64,000 nucleotides of DNA, taken from Abditibacteriaceae bacterium (GTDB lineage: Bacteria; Armatimonadota; Abditibacteriia; Abditibacteriales; Abditibacteriaceae). Below are positions 32,700 through 40,874 of this stretch, piece by piece. The notes under the pieces are model-generated. The model was not told the DNA's origin and searched no databases. It was given only the letters and a program-made list of their open reading frames with translations. Within the stretch, counting starts at the first letter, position 1; every line of letters begins with the position of its first letter. The position numbers were made by a program, and so were the translations under genes. The stretch lies in assembly GCA_019239895.1 (NCBI GenBank), contig JAFAZH010000049.1, positions 1-64,000 of the forward strand. Direction: 5' to 3'.

Positions 32700-32891
32700 A
32701 TGAACCTTTCAACCAACCATCAACACCCCGACCCGGCGGATGAGGAAGAGACACCGCCTGAACCACCCGTTGAACAACCTGTGGATGAGGGCGAAATTAT
32801 CGTCCGTTGGGTTATTATCGCTACGGTGGTCTGTTTCGTGCTGGGCATCATCTTTATGGTGCTCAACGAACATTTCAGTCCTTATCGGTAA
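32700..32891 (+). CDS. Small single-pass membrane protein
   Basis: This 63-residue protein has a Pro/Glu-rich acidic N-terminal half (about residues 8-35), one membrane helix (VRWVIIATVVCFVLGIIFMVL, about 36-56) and a short tail. No Shine-Dalgarno sequence is visible, because the preceding hairpin repeat runs up to the ATG. The composition looks protein-like, but its reality is uncertain. It lies just before the plus-strand H-X9-DG array. Confidence 0.5.
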   Translation: MNLSTNHQHPDPADEEETPPEPPVEQPVDEGEIIVRWVIIATVVCFVLGIIFMVLNEHFSPYR

Positions 32892-32982
32892 TGCTGCCCC
32901 GCTCCCAAGCTACTTGGCCTGGTCAGCCCTCGCGGGTGCCCTGTTACATGCTGCGGGCCGGGCGGGGTAAAATAAGTCATTG

Positions 32983-33855
32983 ATGGAAAGAATTCGGGCA
33001 GGGGAGTTAGCGGTTCGCGTTAATGATAATTGGGGCCAAAAAAATCGAAAGCCATCCAGCGTCAGATGTCAGGCCAGCAGAGCGACTGGCCCTGGCAGCC
33101 AGCGGCGGCGTGGCTTGAGCGTGCTGGATGGACTGATTGCTTTCATGGCCCTGGCGGTTTTGGTGGTCTTTCTCTATCCCCTCACACGCAACCAGGCTGG
33201 AGAGCAGCGTGCCACCTGTGAGACGCATATGCGGCAGTTGTCCCTGGCAGCCCTACAATATATCCAGGACTGTGGCAATCGCTATCCCCGTTTCAGCCTG
33301 GTGGCAGTGAGTCGGCATCAACGCCGCCATCCACGCAGTGCCAAGCCGGGTGGCAAGAATATTGTTGCTAAACCGGACGCGAAGGGTAAAAAGGGCCTGG
33401 TGTCGGTGGACATCAGCACGGCTGAGGTGGGGACGCCGCCTGTCTATGCGATTGGCGGCGCGACCTTCGGTTGGGCTGATGCGCTGGTGGCCAACACCCA
33501 TGACCGGCGCGTTTACCACTGTCCCGCCGCGCCGCCGCCGCGACAGGACAACCCGACCCAACCTGGCTACACCGATTACTGGTATAACCGCAACCTCTCG
33601 AATCTGAGTCTGGAGTTAGTGCCGCACCCGCTGAATACCCTGTTGCTGGGCGAGGGCAACGATGGGACGGACGCTACTAACGCCCAGTATTGCCTGTCCA
33701 GCCTGCCCCTCGAATGGCCGATTAACATCCACAAGCCACCGTTCCGGCACGGGGGCGGCGCGTTCTACGCCTTCGCCGATGGTCATTATAAATGGCTCAA
33801 ACCCGGCCAGATCACTTCCGAAAACGGCGGCGACTATACGTTCTCCCTCAACTAA
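32983..33855 (+). CDS. H-X9-DG protein with degenerate prepilin leader (plus array, copy 1)
   Basis: This 290-residue protein lacks the VYID tag. About 43 residues from the start it has RRG followed by LSVLDGLIAFMALAVLVVFLYP. This aligns with a prepilin leader with G at -1 but D at position 5. The next block, CETHMRQLSLAALQYIQDCGNRYPRF, replaces CQSNLKQ. An insertion rich in Arg/Lys/Pro (about 105-145) precedes FGWADALVA, YHCPAAPPPRQ, YTDYWYNRNLSN, LLGEGNDGTDATNAQYCLSSLP and the RHGGGAFYAFADGHYKWLKP block. An ATG at 32983 is preferred to an adjacent TTG. It starts the eight-gene plus-strand set. Confidence 0.75.
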   Translation: MERIRAGELAVRVNDNWGQKNRKPSSVRCQASRATGPGSQRRRGLSVLDGLIAFMALAVLVVFLYPLTRNQAGEQRATCETHMRQLSLAALQYIQDCGNRYPRFSLVAVSRHQRRHPRSAKPGGKNIVAKPDAKGKKGLVSVDISTAEVGTPPVYAIGGATFGWADALVANTHDRRVYHCPAAPPPRQDNPTQPGYTDYWYNRNLSNLSLELVPHPLNTLLLGEGNDGTDATNAQYCLSSLPLEWPINIHKPPFRHGGGAFYAFADGHYKWLKPGQITSENGGDYTFSLN

Positions 33856-33935
33856 AGGATGAAGGCGGGATAGAGGTTTAGAGATTACCTGGCTGGGGTA
33901 AAATGAAAGTGTAAGCCACGCCAGGACATGAAAAC

Positions 33936-34574
33936 ATGAGGCGACACTCTGCGATCCTTCACACTAAGACAACTCCAGCAGGGATTTCCGCTGTGGAACT
34001 CCTGTGCTACATAGCGGGCCTCCTGGTTTTAGTGTTCTTTGTCCAGCCCCTATTGCGTCATCCCCATGAGTCCGATCATCCCACCACGTCCTGTGCCTCG
34101 AACCAGAAGCAGCTTATGCTGGGGATTATGCAATACACCCAAGACTATGACGAGAAGTATCCATTAAGCTGCACCAATTCAGCGATAACGCGTGGTTGGG
34201 CGGATGCCCTTTACCCCTACGTGAAGAGCAGGCAGATTTACCTGTGCCCCTTAGCCAATGCTACTCGCAATTCTAATCAAAATGACTACACCGATTTCTG
34301 GTTTAATAATCGTCTGTCGGGTGTGCCGATGCGCTATCTGAATAGACCCCCTAACACGCTCGTTTTCGGTGATGGCAATGATGGCAGCGCCCAGACAGAT
34401 GCGCGCTATCACCTGGATAGTCTCCCAACTCCCTGGCTCACCGACACTACCAAACCTCCGTATCGGCATCGGGGCGGGGCTTTTTATGCCTTTGCCGATG
34501 GTCATGTCAAATGGCTCACACCCGATCAAATTACATCCCGCACCGGTGGCGGCTATACCTTTGCACCCCATTAA
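33936..34574 (+). CDS. Prepilin-like H-X9-DG protein (plus array, copy 2)
   Basis: This 212-residue protein has a possible functional leader. AG is followed by ISAVELLCYIAGLLVLVFFVQP, with G at -1 and E at 5 retained, although F1 is I. CASNQKQLMLGIMQYTQDYDEKYP, RGWADALYPYV, YLCPL, YTDFWFNNRLSG, FGDGNDGSAQTDARYHLDSLP and YRHRGGAFYAFADGHVKWLTP follow. There is no VYID tag. It is the shortest copy and ends at a long hairpin (34587-34670), which probably separates it from the rest of the array. Confidence 0.78.
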   Translation: MRRHSAILHTKTTPAGISAVELLCYIAGLLVLVFFVQPLLRHPHESDHPTTSCASNQKQLMLGIMQYTQDYDEKYPLSCTNSAITRGWADALYPYVKSRQIYLCPLANATRNSNQNDYTDFWFNNRLSGVPMRYLNRPPNTLVFGDGNDGSAQTDARYHLDSLPTPWLTDTTKPPYRHRGGAFYAFADGHVKWLTPDQITSRTGGGYTFAPH

Positions 34575-34586
34575 GGGAGACCTTAA

Positions 34587-34670
34587 CAGACCCCCACCCA
34601 GCCTCCTCCAGCCCACGCGGAGCCATCAATATGGCCCCGTGCGGGCTGGAGGAGGCTGGGTGGGGGTCTG
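34587..34670. terminator. Long hairpin, second copy of the 14063 element
   Basis: Two 40-base arms (34587-34626 and 34631-34670) flank the loop CAAT, with two mismatches and one wobble in the stem. The sequence is the 14063-14142 hairpin in the opposite orientation: its loop and asymmetric positions match the reverse complement. It lies 12 bp after a stop codon inside the plus array. Confidence 0.75.
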
Positions 34671-34757
34671 TTCCTATTGTCAGCATTGTCATCATACTTC
34701 CACCGTGGCACACTTCCAACTCACAGGGATGGCATCAATTTGGCGGGAGGTGGCGGC

Positions 34758-35498
34758 ATGAGAGATGAGCGTTATGTCAGTGTGGGCGACGACGTTTATA
34801 TAGACCAGCAGGGGCCGCGCCGCTTCCCCTGGCGTTGGGTCATCGGCTTCTGCGCCGCTGCCGTTGCCCTGGTGACTGTTTTCGGGGCTTTGGTGGATCG
34901 AGCGCCAGCGTATGCAAGACGCGCCGCCTGCCAAAGCAACCTCAAGCAGATCGCCCTGGCGCTGCGCCAATATGAACAAGACTATGAGCGATTTCCGTCG
35001 GTGCGTAGCAGCAGTATAGCGGACGTGAAGGGTGCTGCCCCATCTGCACATCTGTTTTATGGTTGGGCCGATAGCATTCAACCTTATGTGAGGTCGCTGG
35101 CGATCTATCAATGTCCGGCGGAACCCACGCCATCTAATCCTGATCCAACTCAATTTGGCTACACCGATTATTGGTTTAATATGCGTCTGTCTTCCTTTGA
35201 GTATAAAAGGCTGACCCAGCCTGACCGCACCGTGCTGCTGGGTGATGGCAACAGTTCCGACGCCCGCAACGGTGTGTATGATTTGCCGCCACATTGGTAT
35301 TCGATTAACGGCGGGCCGATCCACTCGGATGATAAATCGCCTGTTTACCGGCACTTGGGTGGGGCGAATTACGCCTTTGCCGATGGGCATGTGAAGTGGC
35401 TGCGGCCTACTCAGTTTCGGGAAGTGCCGGGTGCCTACTATACGTTTCATGCTCAGCCGTTTGGTCTGGCGGGTGGGCCGCCGTGGGGTCAGTGGTAG
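34758..35498 (+). CDS. VYID-tagged H-X9-DG protein (plus array, copy 3)
   Basis: This 246-residue protein has the tag MRDERYVSVGDDVYIDQQG at residues 1-19 and a membrane helix at about 25-46 without pilin character. CQSNLKQIALALRQYEQDYERFP follows at about 57-79. YGWADSIQPYV, YQCPA, YTDYWFNMRLSS, LLGDGNSSDARNGVYDLPPHW and YRHLGGANYAFADGHVKWLRP complete the family order. The ATG at 34758 aligns the tag with the paralogues, while an upstream in-frame start (34677) would read through intergenic DNA. The DATDARYSL block is shortened here. Confidence 0.82.
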   Translation: MRDERYVSVGDDVYIDQQGPRRFPWRWVIGFCAAAVALVTVFGALVDRAPAYARRAACQSNLKQIALALRQYEQDYERFPSVRSSSIADVKGAAPSAHLFYGWADSIQPYVRSLAIYQCPAEPTPSNPDPTQFGYTDYWFNMRLSSFEYKRLTQPDRTVLLGDGNSSDARNGVYDLPPHWYSINGGPIHSDDKSPVYRHLGGANYAFADGHVKWLRPTQFREVPGAYYTFHAQPFGLAGGPPWGQW

Positions 35499-35631
35499 CT
35501 ATGAGGCCACAGCCAGAGTGTAGTCGAGGTGACGGGCAGAGTAGGGTAGGGCATAATAGCAAGATCATCTATCCTCTCCGCTGGATGTCAATGGCGAATT
35601 CGGCATGGGGGTTGCCAGTGAGGTTCCAACC

Positions 35632-36543
35632 ATGAGCGACAATCGTTATATCAGCGTGGGCGATGACGTTTATATAGATCAAAAGAAGCCACAACCCTTT
35701 CCCTGGGGCTGGATCATCGGGATAGTGGCATTTGCTGGCTTGTGCGTGCTGATTCTAATGCCGATGCCTATGATAAATCGTGCCGGGAAGAATGCTTATC
35801 TCGCTTCCTGTCAGAATAACCTCAGACAAGTGGCGTTGGGTTTCCTACAATATCAGCAAGATAACGAGGAGCGGTTTCCGCCCGTCAGTAGCAGCAGTCT
35901 GGCGCGAATGGAGATGGCTGCCACGCCGCCGCATGATCGCCTTTATTATGGATGGGCGGATGCGCTGCAACCGTATCTCAAGTCCACACAGCTTTACCAG
36001 TGTCCAGCCCAGAAAGTGGCATCCGATCCTGACCCAACGCACTCTGATTATACCGATTATTGGTTTAACAGCAACCTGTCTGCTTTCAACGGTGATAAAC
36101 TGCATCAACCCGCCCGCACCTTGCTGCTGGGCGATGGCAATAATAATTTAGATGGCACCGAACACACCGATGCCCGCTACAGCCTGGCCGCGTTCCCTCC
36201 GACCTGGTTTTTAAATGAGGCCACGCCTCCTTATCGGCACCTGGGCGGGGCGAATTATGCCTTCGCCGATGGGCATGTCAAGTGGCTCAAGCCTGCCCAG
36301 TTCCAGACCTTGTCCGGCGTTTATTACACGTTTAAGGTGCATCCCCCGTCACCCACCAGCACGTCGGCACGCGCCAGCACGACTGAATTTATGCTGGACG
36401 TAACCACGAAATCCGGGCCGAGGCGCGTTCACGTCTACCGGCAGGGGAGAGGCGTGCCGATGGGTGCGCCTCCCGCTAAGCCCCTGCGCTGGATGCTGAT
36501 TGCTTCCCCAGCGCCCATGCCCCAGGCAAGGCGGCAACCATGA
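35632..36543 (+). CDS. VYID-tagged H-X9-DG protein with C-terminal extension (plus array, copy 4)
   Basis: This 303-residue protein is the longest copy. It has the tag MSDNRYISVGDDVYIDQKK, a helix at about 27-46 and CQNNLRQVALGFLQYQQDNEERFPPV. YGWADALQPYL, YQCPA, YTDYWFNSNLSA, LLGDGNNNLDGTEHTDARYSLAAFP and YRHLGGANYAFADGHVKWLKP follow. After the H-X9-DG block it has an extra basic, Pro/Ser/Arg-rich tail of about 70 residues not found in other members. The stop overlaps the next start by four bases (ATGA), indicating translational coupling with copy 5. Confidence 0.82.
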   Translation: MSDNRYISVGDDVYIDQKKPQPFPWGWIIGIVAFAGLCVLILMPMPMINRAGKNAYLASCQNNLRQVALGFLQYQQDNEERFPPVSSSSLARMEMAATPPHDRLYYGWADALQPYLKSTQLYQCPAQKVASDPDPTHSDYTDYWFNSNLSAFNGDKLHQPARTLLLGDGNNNLDGTEHTDARYSLAAFPPTWFLNEATPPYRHLGGANYAFADGHVKWLKPAQFQTLSGVYYTFKVHPPSPTSTSARASTTEFMLDVTTKSGPRRVHVYRQGRGVPMGAPPAKPLRWMLIASPAPMPQARRQP

Positions 36544-37358
36544 ACCCCTACCGTTATGTGCCATTAGGCGATGATGTTTATGTAGACCAGTGGGGCCAGC
36601 CGCCAACCCGTCCCGACAGATTGGCAACGGTGCTGGTCTCGTGTGTCGCGCTGCTCGTGCTCTTTTATGGCGGCTATGCCCTGTTTGCCAAGACGCGTGC
36701 CAACGAACAACGAACGACTTGTGTCAGCAACCTCAAAGAGATCAGCTTGGGCCTTATGCAATATGCTCAGGACAATGATGAGAGATTGCCGCCTGTGGAT
36801 GCCGCCTTTTACACACGAGATGAAAAGGGAGATTCTTCTGGTCCGACAGCCTATGGATGGGCCGGTGCGATTACGCCTTATATCTTCAACTACGGCGCTT
36901 ATTACCACTGCCCGGCGGCTAATCACAAACTGCAAGAGAATCTCCTGAACCTCACCTTTATTGATTATTGGTTCAATGACAATATGGCGACCATTCAGCA
37001 GTCGAGTCTCGCCTCGCCCCGCACTCTCTTGATGTTAGGCGAGGGCAACGATGGGGTGGAAGTGACTGATCCCAGTTACAGCCTTGGCGAGTTGCCTTCC
37101 GACTGGCTCAGTGACCAGAGCAAGCCACCTTATCGTCACTTAGGCGGCGCGAACTACGCCTTTGCCGATGGCCATGTCGCCTGGCTGCGGCCAGTCCACG
37201 CGCCAGGGGACTTTCTGGCACAAGACACCTTGCAAGATTACACCCTCCAGGTAACGACCAACCCGGTGCCGCATCGTAGGCCGCCACATCCGGCAGGCCA
37301 GCGCACCACGCACTCAAGTGCTTGGCTGTCTCAGCGTAAAGACACAAAATCAGAGTAG
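36540..37358 (+). CDS. VYID-tagged H-X9-DG protein (plus array, copy 5)
   Basis: This 272-residue protein has the tag MNPYRYVPLGDDVYVDQWG, a membrane helix at about 27-49 and CVSNLKEISLGLMQYAQDNDERLPPV. YGWAGAITPYI, YHCPA, FIDYWFNDNMAT, LGEGNDGVEVTDPSYSLGELP and YRHLGGANYAFADGHVAWLRP follow. A basic Pro/Thr-rich tail of about 50 residues ends the protein. Its first residues are almost identical to those of copy 6, so these two are recent duplicates. The start overlaps the stop of copy 4 (ATGA). Confidence 0.83.
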   Translation: MNPYRYVPLGDDVYVDQWGQPPTRPDRLATVLVSCVALLVLFYGGYALFAKTRANEQRTTCVSNLKEISLGLMQYAQDNDERLPPVDAAFYTRDEKGDSSGPTAYGWAGAITPYIFNYGAYYHCPAANHKLQENLLNLTFIDYWFNDNMATIQQSSLASPRTLLMLGEGNDGVEVTDPSYSLGELPSDWLSDQSKPPYRHLGGANYAFADGHVAWLRPVHAPGDFLAQDTLQDYTLQVTTNPVPHRRPPHPAGQRTTHSSAWLSQRKDTKSE

Positions 37359-37426
37359 GGGCAGAACCCCTTAGAGCAGCGGCGTGGAAACGGAGCTATT
37401 TGAGACGCGTGGAGGGGAGGTAAAGC

Positions 37427-38131
37427 GTGAATCCCTACCGTTATGTGCCATTAGGCGATGATGTCTATGTAGACCAGTGGGGGCCACCGCCACCCAATCG
37501 CGTCAAAGTGCTGGCGGCAGCGATTAGCGTGGTGATGTTGGTGATTGTAGTGAGCAGTAGCTATTCTGTTGTTATACGAGCGAGAAACAAAAGCCATTGT
37601 TTTTCTTGTGAGAGCAACTTGAGGCAAATTGACTTCGCGTTCGAGCAGTATATCCAGGATAGTGATGAACACTTTCCTCTGGCGGTTGGGGCCAGACAAG
37701 CGGATCATTGGCGAGCATACGGGTGGGCAGATGCTATTCAACCTTATCGGCAGTCAGACTGGGTGTTTCATTGCCCTGCGGTTGGACACAGCGCCATCAA
37801 CAATCCGATGGCCCGCAATTTTACTGACTACTGGTATAATCGCCACTGTTCGGGGGTTGAGCAACGTGATTTCTACAGTTCTACGGAGACTATCCTCTGC
37901 GGCGATGGCAACGATGGGACTGACCAAACCGATGCACGTTATAGCCTTGGTGGACTGCCCTCCAACTGGAGGACGGATGAGAGTAAGCCACCCTCTCGTC
38001 ACTTTGATGGTGCCGATTATCTTTTTGCCGATGGACATGTTCAGTGGCTGAGGCCCAGTCTCATCACCAATGCTGCTGAGAGCCAACATACCTTTGCTGT
38101 GACCAGGCCACCATTGGGAGTGAAACACTAA
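37427..38131 (+). CDS. VYID-tagged H-X9-DG protein (plus array, copy 6)
   Basis: This 234-residue protein starts at a GTG with a strong AGGGGAGG upstream. It has the tag (M)NPYRYVPLGDDVYVDQWGPPPP, a helix at about 28-50 and CESNLRQIDFAFEQYIQDSDEHFPL. YGWADAIQPYR, FHCPA, FTDYWYNRHCSG, CGDGNDGTDQTDARYSLGGLP and SRHFDGADYLFADGHVQWLRP follow. The protein ends in GVKH, similar to the KREH endings of copies 7 and 8. Only one base separates its stop from the start of copy 7. Confidence 0.83.
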   Translation: MNPYRYVPLGDDVYVDQWGPPPPNRVKVLAAAISVVMLVIVVSSSYSVVIRARNKSHCFSCESNLRQIDFAFEQYIQDSDEHFPLAVGARQADHWRAYGWADAIQPYRQSDWVFHCPAVGHSAINNPMARNFTDYWYNRHCSGVEQRDFYSSTETILCGDGNDGTDQTDARYSLGGLPSNWRTDESKPPSRHFDGADYLFADGHVQWLRPSLITNAAESQHTFAVTRPPLGVKH

Positions 38132-38132
38132 C

Positions 38133-38828
38133 ATGGAAAGAAAACATTACGTCCGGGTCAGTGAGGATGTGTATGTAGACCAGTGGGGGCCACCGCCGCC
38201 AGATTGGGCCAGGCTACTGACTACAGCAATTGGCGTGTTTATGCTGGCCGTGATGTTGAACGTTGGTTATTGCACTTTTATGCACTACATAATTAGTGGC
38301 TACCGCGCCTCGTGCCAGAGCAACCTGAAGCAGCTTGGCCTGGCCCTCATGCAATACGAGCAGGATTATGACGAACACTTTCCCCCTGTGGCCGGAGCCA
38401 ACCACGCAACATCCCAGCAGGCTTACGGTTGGGCCGATGCCCTATCGCCTTATTTGGAATTCCAATCAACTTATCATTGCCCAGCTATTGGGTATAGTCT
38501 GACGGCTCCGCCCACGTCGCGTAACTGCACGGATTATTGGTATAACCGTCATCTCTCTGGTATGGCTATCAAACAGATAAACATCCCCACAGTGACAATT
38601 GTCTCTGGCGACGGCAACGATGGCACCGACCAGACCGACGCGCGCTATAGTCTGTCGGCTCTACCCCCTGACTGGCTGACCGACGAAAGCAAGCCGTCCT
38701 TCCGGCATCAGGGCAGTGCGAACTATCTGTTCGCTGATGGCCATGTCTCCTCTTATAGGCCCCGTGACATACGTGATGTAGAAGCTACTTTTGAGGTGCC
38801 GAAATGGCATGTCAAGCGAGAACATTAA
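38133..38828 (+). CDS. VYID-tagged H-X9-DG protein (plus array, copy 7)
   Basis: This 231-residue protein has the tag MERKHYVRVSEDVYVDQWGPPPPD, a helix at about 28-48 and CQSNLKQLGLALMQYEQDYDEHFPPV. YGWADALSPYL, YHCPA, CTDYWYNRHLSG, SGDGNDGTDQTDARYSLSALP and FRHQGSANYLFADGHVSSY follow. The N-terminal 20 and central C-terminal 40 residues are nearly identical to copy 8, while the stretch between differs, so the copies are mosaic. The stop is one base from the copy 8 start. Confidence 0.84.
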   Translation: MERKHYVRVSEDVYVDQWGPPPPDWARLLTTAIGVFMLAVMLNVGYCTFMHYIISGYRASCQSNLKQLGLALMQYEQDYDEHFPPVAGANHATSQQAYGWADALSPYLEFQSTYHCPAIGYSLTAPPTSRNCTDYWYNRHLSGMAIKQINIPTVTIVSGDGNDGTDQTDARYSLSALPPDWLTDESKPSFRHQGSANYLFADGHVSSYRPRDIRDVEATFEVPKWHVKREH

Positions 38829-38829
38829 G

Positions 38830-39549
38830 ATGGAAAGAAAGCATTACGTCCGGGTCGCTGAAGATGTCTATATAGATCAGTGGGGGCCACCGCTACCCGA
38901 TGGGATGAAACGCCTGGGAACGGTAATTGTTGTGGTGGTGTTAGCCATCGCGCTACACAGTATTTATGCCACCTTAATGCGGGCGAAAAGCAATGCGGCG
39001 CGCACCTCCTGTCAGAGCAATTATGAGGTGTTAGGAATTGCCTTTATCCAGTATGCGCAGGACAATGACGAATGCTTTCCCGCGGTGCATGGAGCCAGGC
39101 AAGCGCATTATCCGCAGGCTTATGGCTGGGCCGATGCGCTTCAGCCGTACGCCCGCACCCTGGCTATATATCAGTGTCCCGCCGAAGGACATGGCCCCGT
39201 GAACAATCCGACGGAGCGCAATTATACAGATTACTGGTATAACCGCCGTCTTTCCGGTATTGCGCAGCAGAAGATAAACAGCCCCACGCAGACGATACTC
39301 GCAGGCGACGGCAATGACGGTACTGACCAGACGGATGCACGCTACAGCTTGTCCGCCCTGCCGTCTGATTGGCTAACCGACGAAAGCAAACCCTCTTTTC
39401 GCCATTTAGGTGGTGCCAATTACCTGTTCGCCGATGGGCATTGTAAATGGCTAAAGCCTGATGCTATAGGCGTTAAGCCAGTAGTAGTTAATAATTATAG
39501 AAGTTACACTTTTGCCACTACTCAGCTACCGGTGAAGCGAGAACATTAA
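38830..39549 (+). CDS. VYID-tagged H-X9-DG protein (plus array, copy 8)
   Basis: This 239-residue protein has the tag MERKHYVRVAEDVYIDQWGPPLPD and a helix at about 28-50. CQSNYEVLGIAFIQYAQDNDECFPAV is a variant in which the usual LKQ is lost. YGWADALQPYA, YQCPA, YTDYWYNRRLSG, AGDGNDGTDQTDARYSLSALP and FRHLGGANYLFADGHCKWLKP follow. I use the ATG at 38830, which is one base past the previous stop and aligns with copy 7; an earlier in-frame start at 38791 lies inside copy 7. The next copy begins one base after its stop but is truncated. Confidence 0.84.
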   Translation: MERKHYVRVAEDVYIDQWGPPLPDGMKRLGTVIVVVVLAIALHSIYATLMRAKSNAARTSCQSNYEVLGIAFIQYAQDNDECFPAVHGARQAHYPQAYGWADALQPYARTLAIYQCPAEGHGPVNNPTERNYTDYWYNRRLSGIAQQKINSPTQTILAGDGNDGTDQTDARYSLSALPSDWLTDESKPSFRHLGGANYLFADGHCKWLKPDAIGVKPVVVNNYRSYTFATTQLPVKREH

Positions 39550-39550
39550 C

Positions 39551-39595
39551 ATGGAAAGAAAACGCTACGTCTGCGTCGTAAGGTTATTCAAATAG
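39551..39595 (+). pseudogene. Truncated ninth copy of the VYID-tagged family
   Basis: The sequence begins one base after the stop of copy 8 and reads MERKRYVCVVRLFK and a stop. Its first nine residues align with the tag MERKHYVRV of copies 7 and 8. The junction (AACATTAACATGGAAAGAAA) repeats the junction between copies 6 and 7. It is the start of another tandem unit cut off by deletion. Nothing of the helix or the external domain remains. Confidence 0.75.
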
Positions 39596-39643
39596 AGGGG
39601 ATTTGCCAGCAAAAAGCTGGAGATAATCTCAAGGGCCGAGTGA

Positions 39644-40786
39644 CTATAGGGTAGTTAGGGCTTGCACATCCCATATTTTGACGACTCCCTCGCCGCGCTT
39701 GTCCTGCCCTCCTGTAGCCAGCAGTTTACTATCGGGCGAGAAGGCCAAACTGTCATTATAAGGAGAACCGTGAAACACCTGTAACAGCTTGCCCGTTTTC
39801 ACCGACCAGATATAAATCGCATCGTCCCAACCTAACGCCGCCACGAAAGCACCTGTCGGTGAAAAAGCAATCCACTTCTGGCCGCCCCAGCGAGGGGTGC
39901 TATTCTCTTTGGTCTTGTGGAGTAAGTGTCCGCTTGCCACATCCCACAGAGCCAGACCAGCCGTTGCCACACCCGCCAGAGTTTTACCATCGGGAGAAAA
40001 GGCGAGGCCCAACTCACTCCTGGCCAACCCTGGTGCCCACGCGATTCCAGCAGCATCCCAGCGTACAGTCCTGCGTAACTGACCAGTGTGGGCATCTCGT
40101 AAGGCGATTTCAATGCCGACCGGGACTGCCATTTCCCAGCGAGCGTTGCCGGGAGGATTGCGCACCACAAAGCTGCCGATAGCTAAAGTTGTTGCATTGG
40201 CAGATAAGGCCAGGCCGCGCGTTATAAGATGCGGGTCTCGCAACAAAAAATAACGTTGGCCTGTCACTGCATTCCAGACCTCGATCAACCCAAGCACGTC
40301 ACCGCGCGCCGCTACATTCCCGGTTGGGGATAGCACTGTCTGGTAATAATGATCAGGTTCATAGCGCCGTGCTCGCTTTTGTTGTAGTGGTGGCGTGGTG
40401 CGCTGTAAAGTGCCGCGGGGGAGTACAAACACCCGCGTTCTTTCAAGGTCGCCAACCACCAGGCAATCTGGCTGGTGCCAGGCCAACGACTGTGCGTCAT
40501 CCTGACATTGATGGTCAAAGTGCGATTCAAACTGGCGCGTGGCAAGGTTATAGAACCACAACTGTTGCTGGGCATCCGCAATAGCCAACCGATGGCTGTC
40601 AGGAGAAAATGCCAGGGCCGCTACCCTTTGGGGGAAAAGATAAAGCCTCGGTAGCCGCACGTTTTGCAGCGGGACGTAGGCGCGACGGTGGGCCGTTTGA
40701 AGCTGCACTATCACCAAGCCCAGCGCGACCGGCACCAGTGACCAAATTAGCTGCCTCCCCTTGAGGCGTGTGGATAAGCGGCTCAT
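39644..40786 (-). CDS. Membrane-anchored WD40 repeat protein
   Basis: This 380-residue third WD40 protein of the window converges with the plus-strand array. A signal anchor (LIWSLVPVALGLVIVQLQ, about residues 13-30) precedes propeller repeats such as LAFSPDSHRLAIADAQQQLWFYNLAT, LAFSPDGKTLAGVATAGLALWDVASGHLL and FSPDSKLLATGGQDKRGEGVVKIWD. It differs from the 18912/20174 pair at the N-terminus, lacking the RASWRPRIWH motif, so it is a more distant paralogue. Its role is probably scaffolding at the outer face of the membrane. Confidence 0.85.
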   Translation of the reverse strand: MSRLSTRLKGRQLIWSLVPVALGLVIVQLQTAHRRAYVPLQNVRLPRLYLFPQRVAALAFSPDSHRLAIADAQQQLWFYNLATRQFESHFDHQCQDDAQSLAWHQPDCLVVGDLERTRVFVLPRGTLQRTTPPLQQKRARRYEPDHYYQTVLSPTGNVAARGDVLGLIEVWNAVTGQRYFLLRDPHLITRGLALSANATTLAIGSFVVRNPPGNARWEMAVPVGIEIALRDAHTGQLRRTVRWDAAGIAWAPGLARSELGLAFSPDGKTLAGVATAGLALWDVASGHLLHKTKENSTPRWGGQKWIAFSPTGAFVAALGWDDAIYIWSVKTGKLLQVFHGSPYNDSLAFSPDSKLLATGGQDKRGEGVVKIWDVQALTTL

Positions 40787-40874
40787 GCCATGATATTTTA
40801 ACAGCTAGGGAGCCATTGAGGTATCTATCATTGCGGGGCATTGAGAAATCGAGTAGGGGACGGCGTGAGACCAG

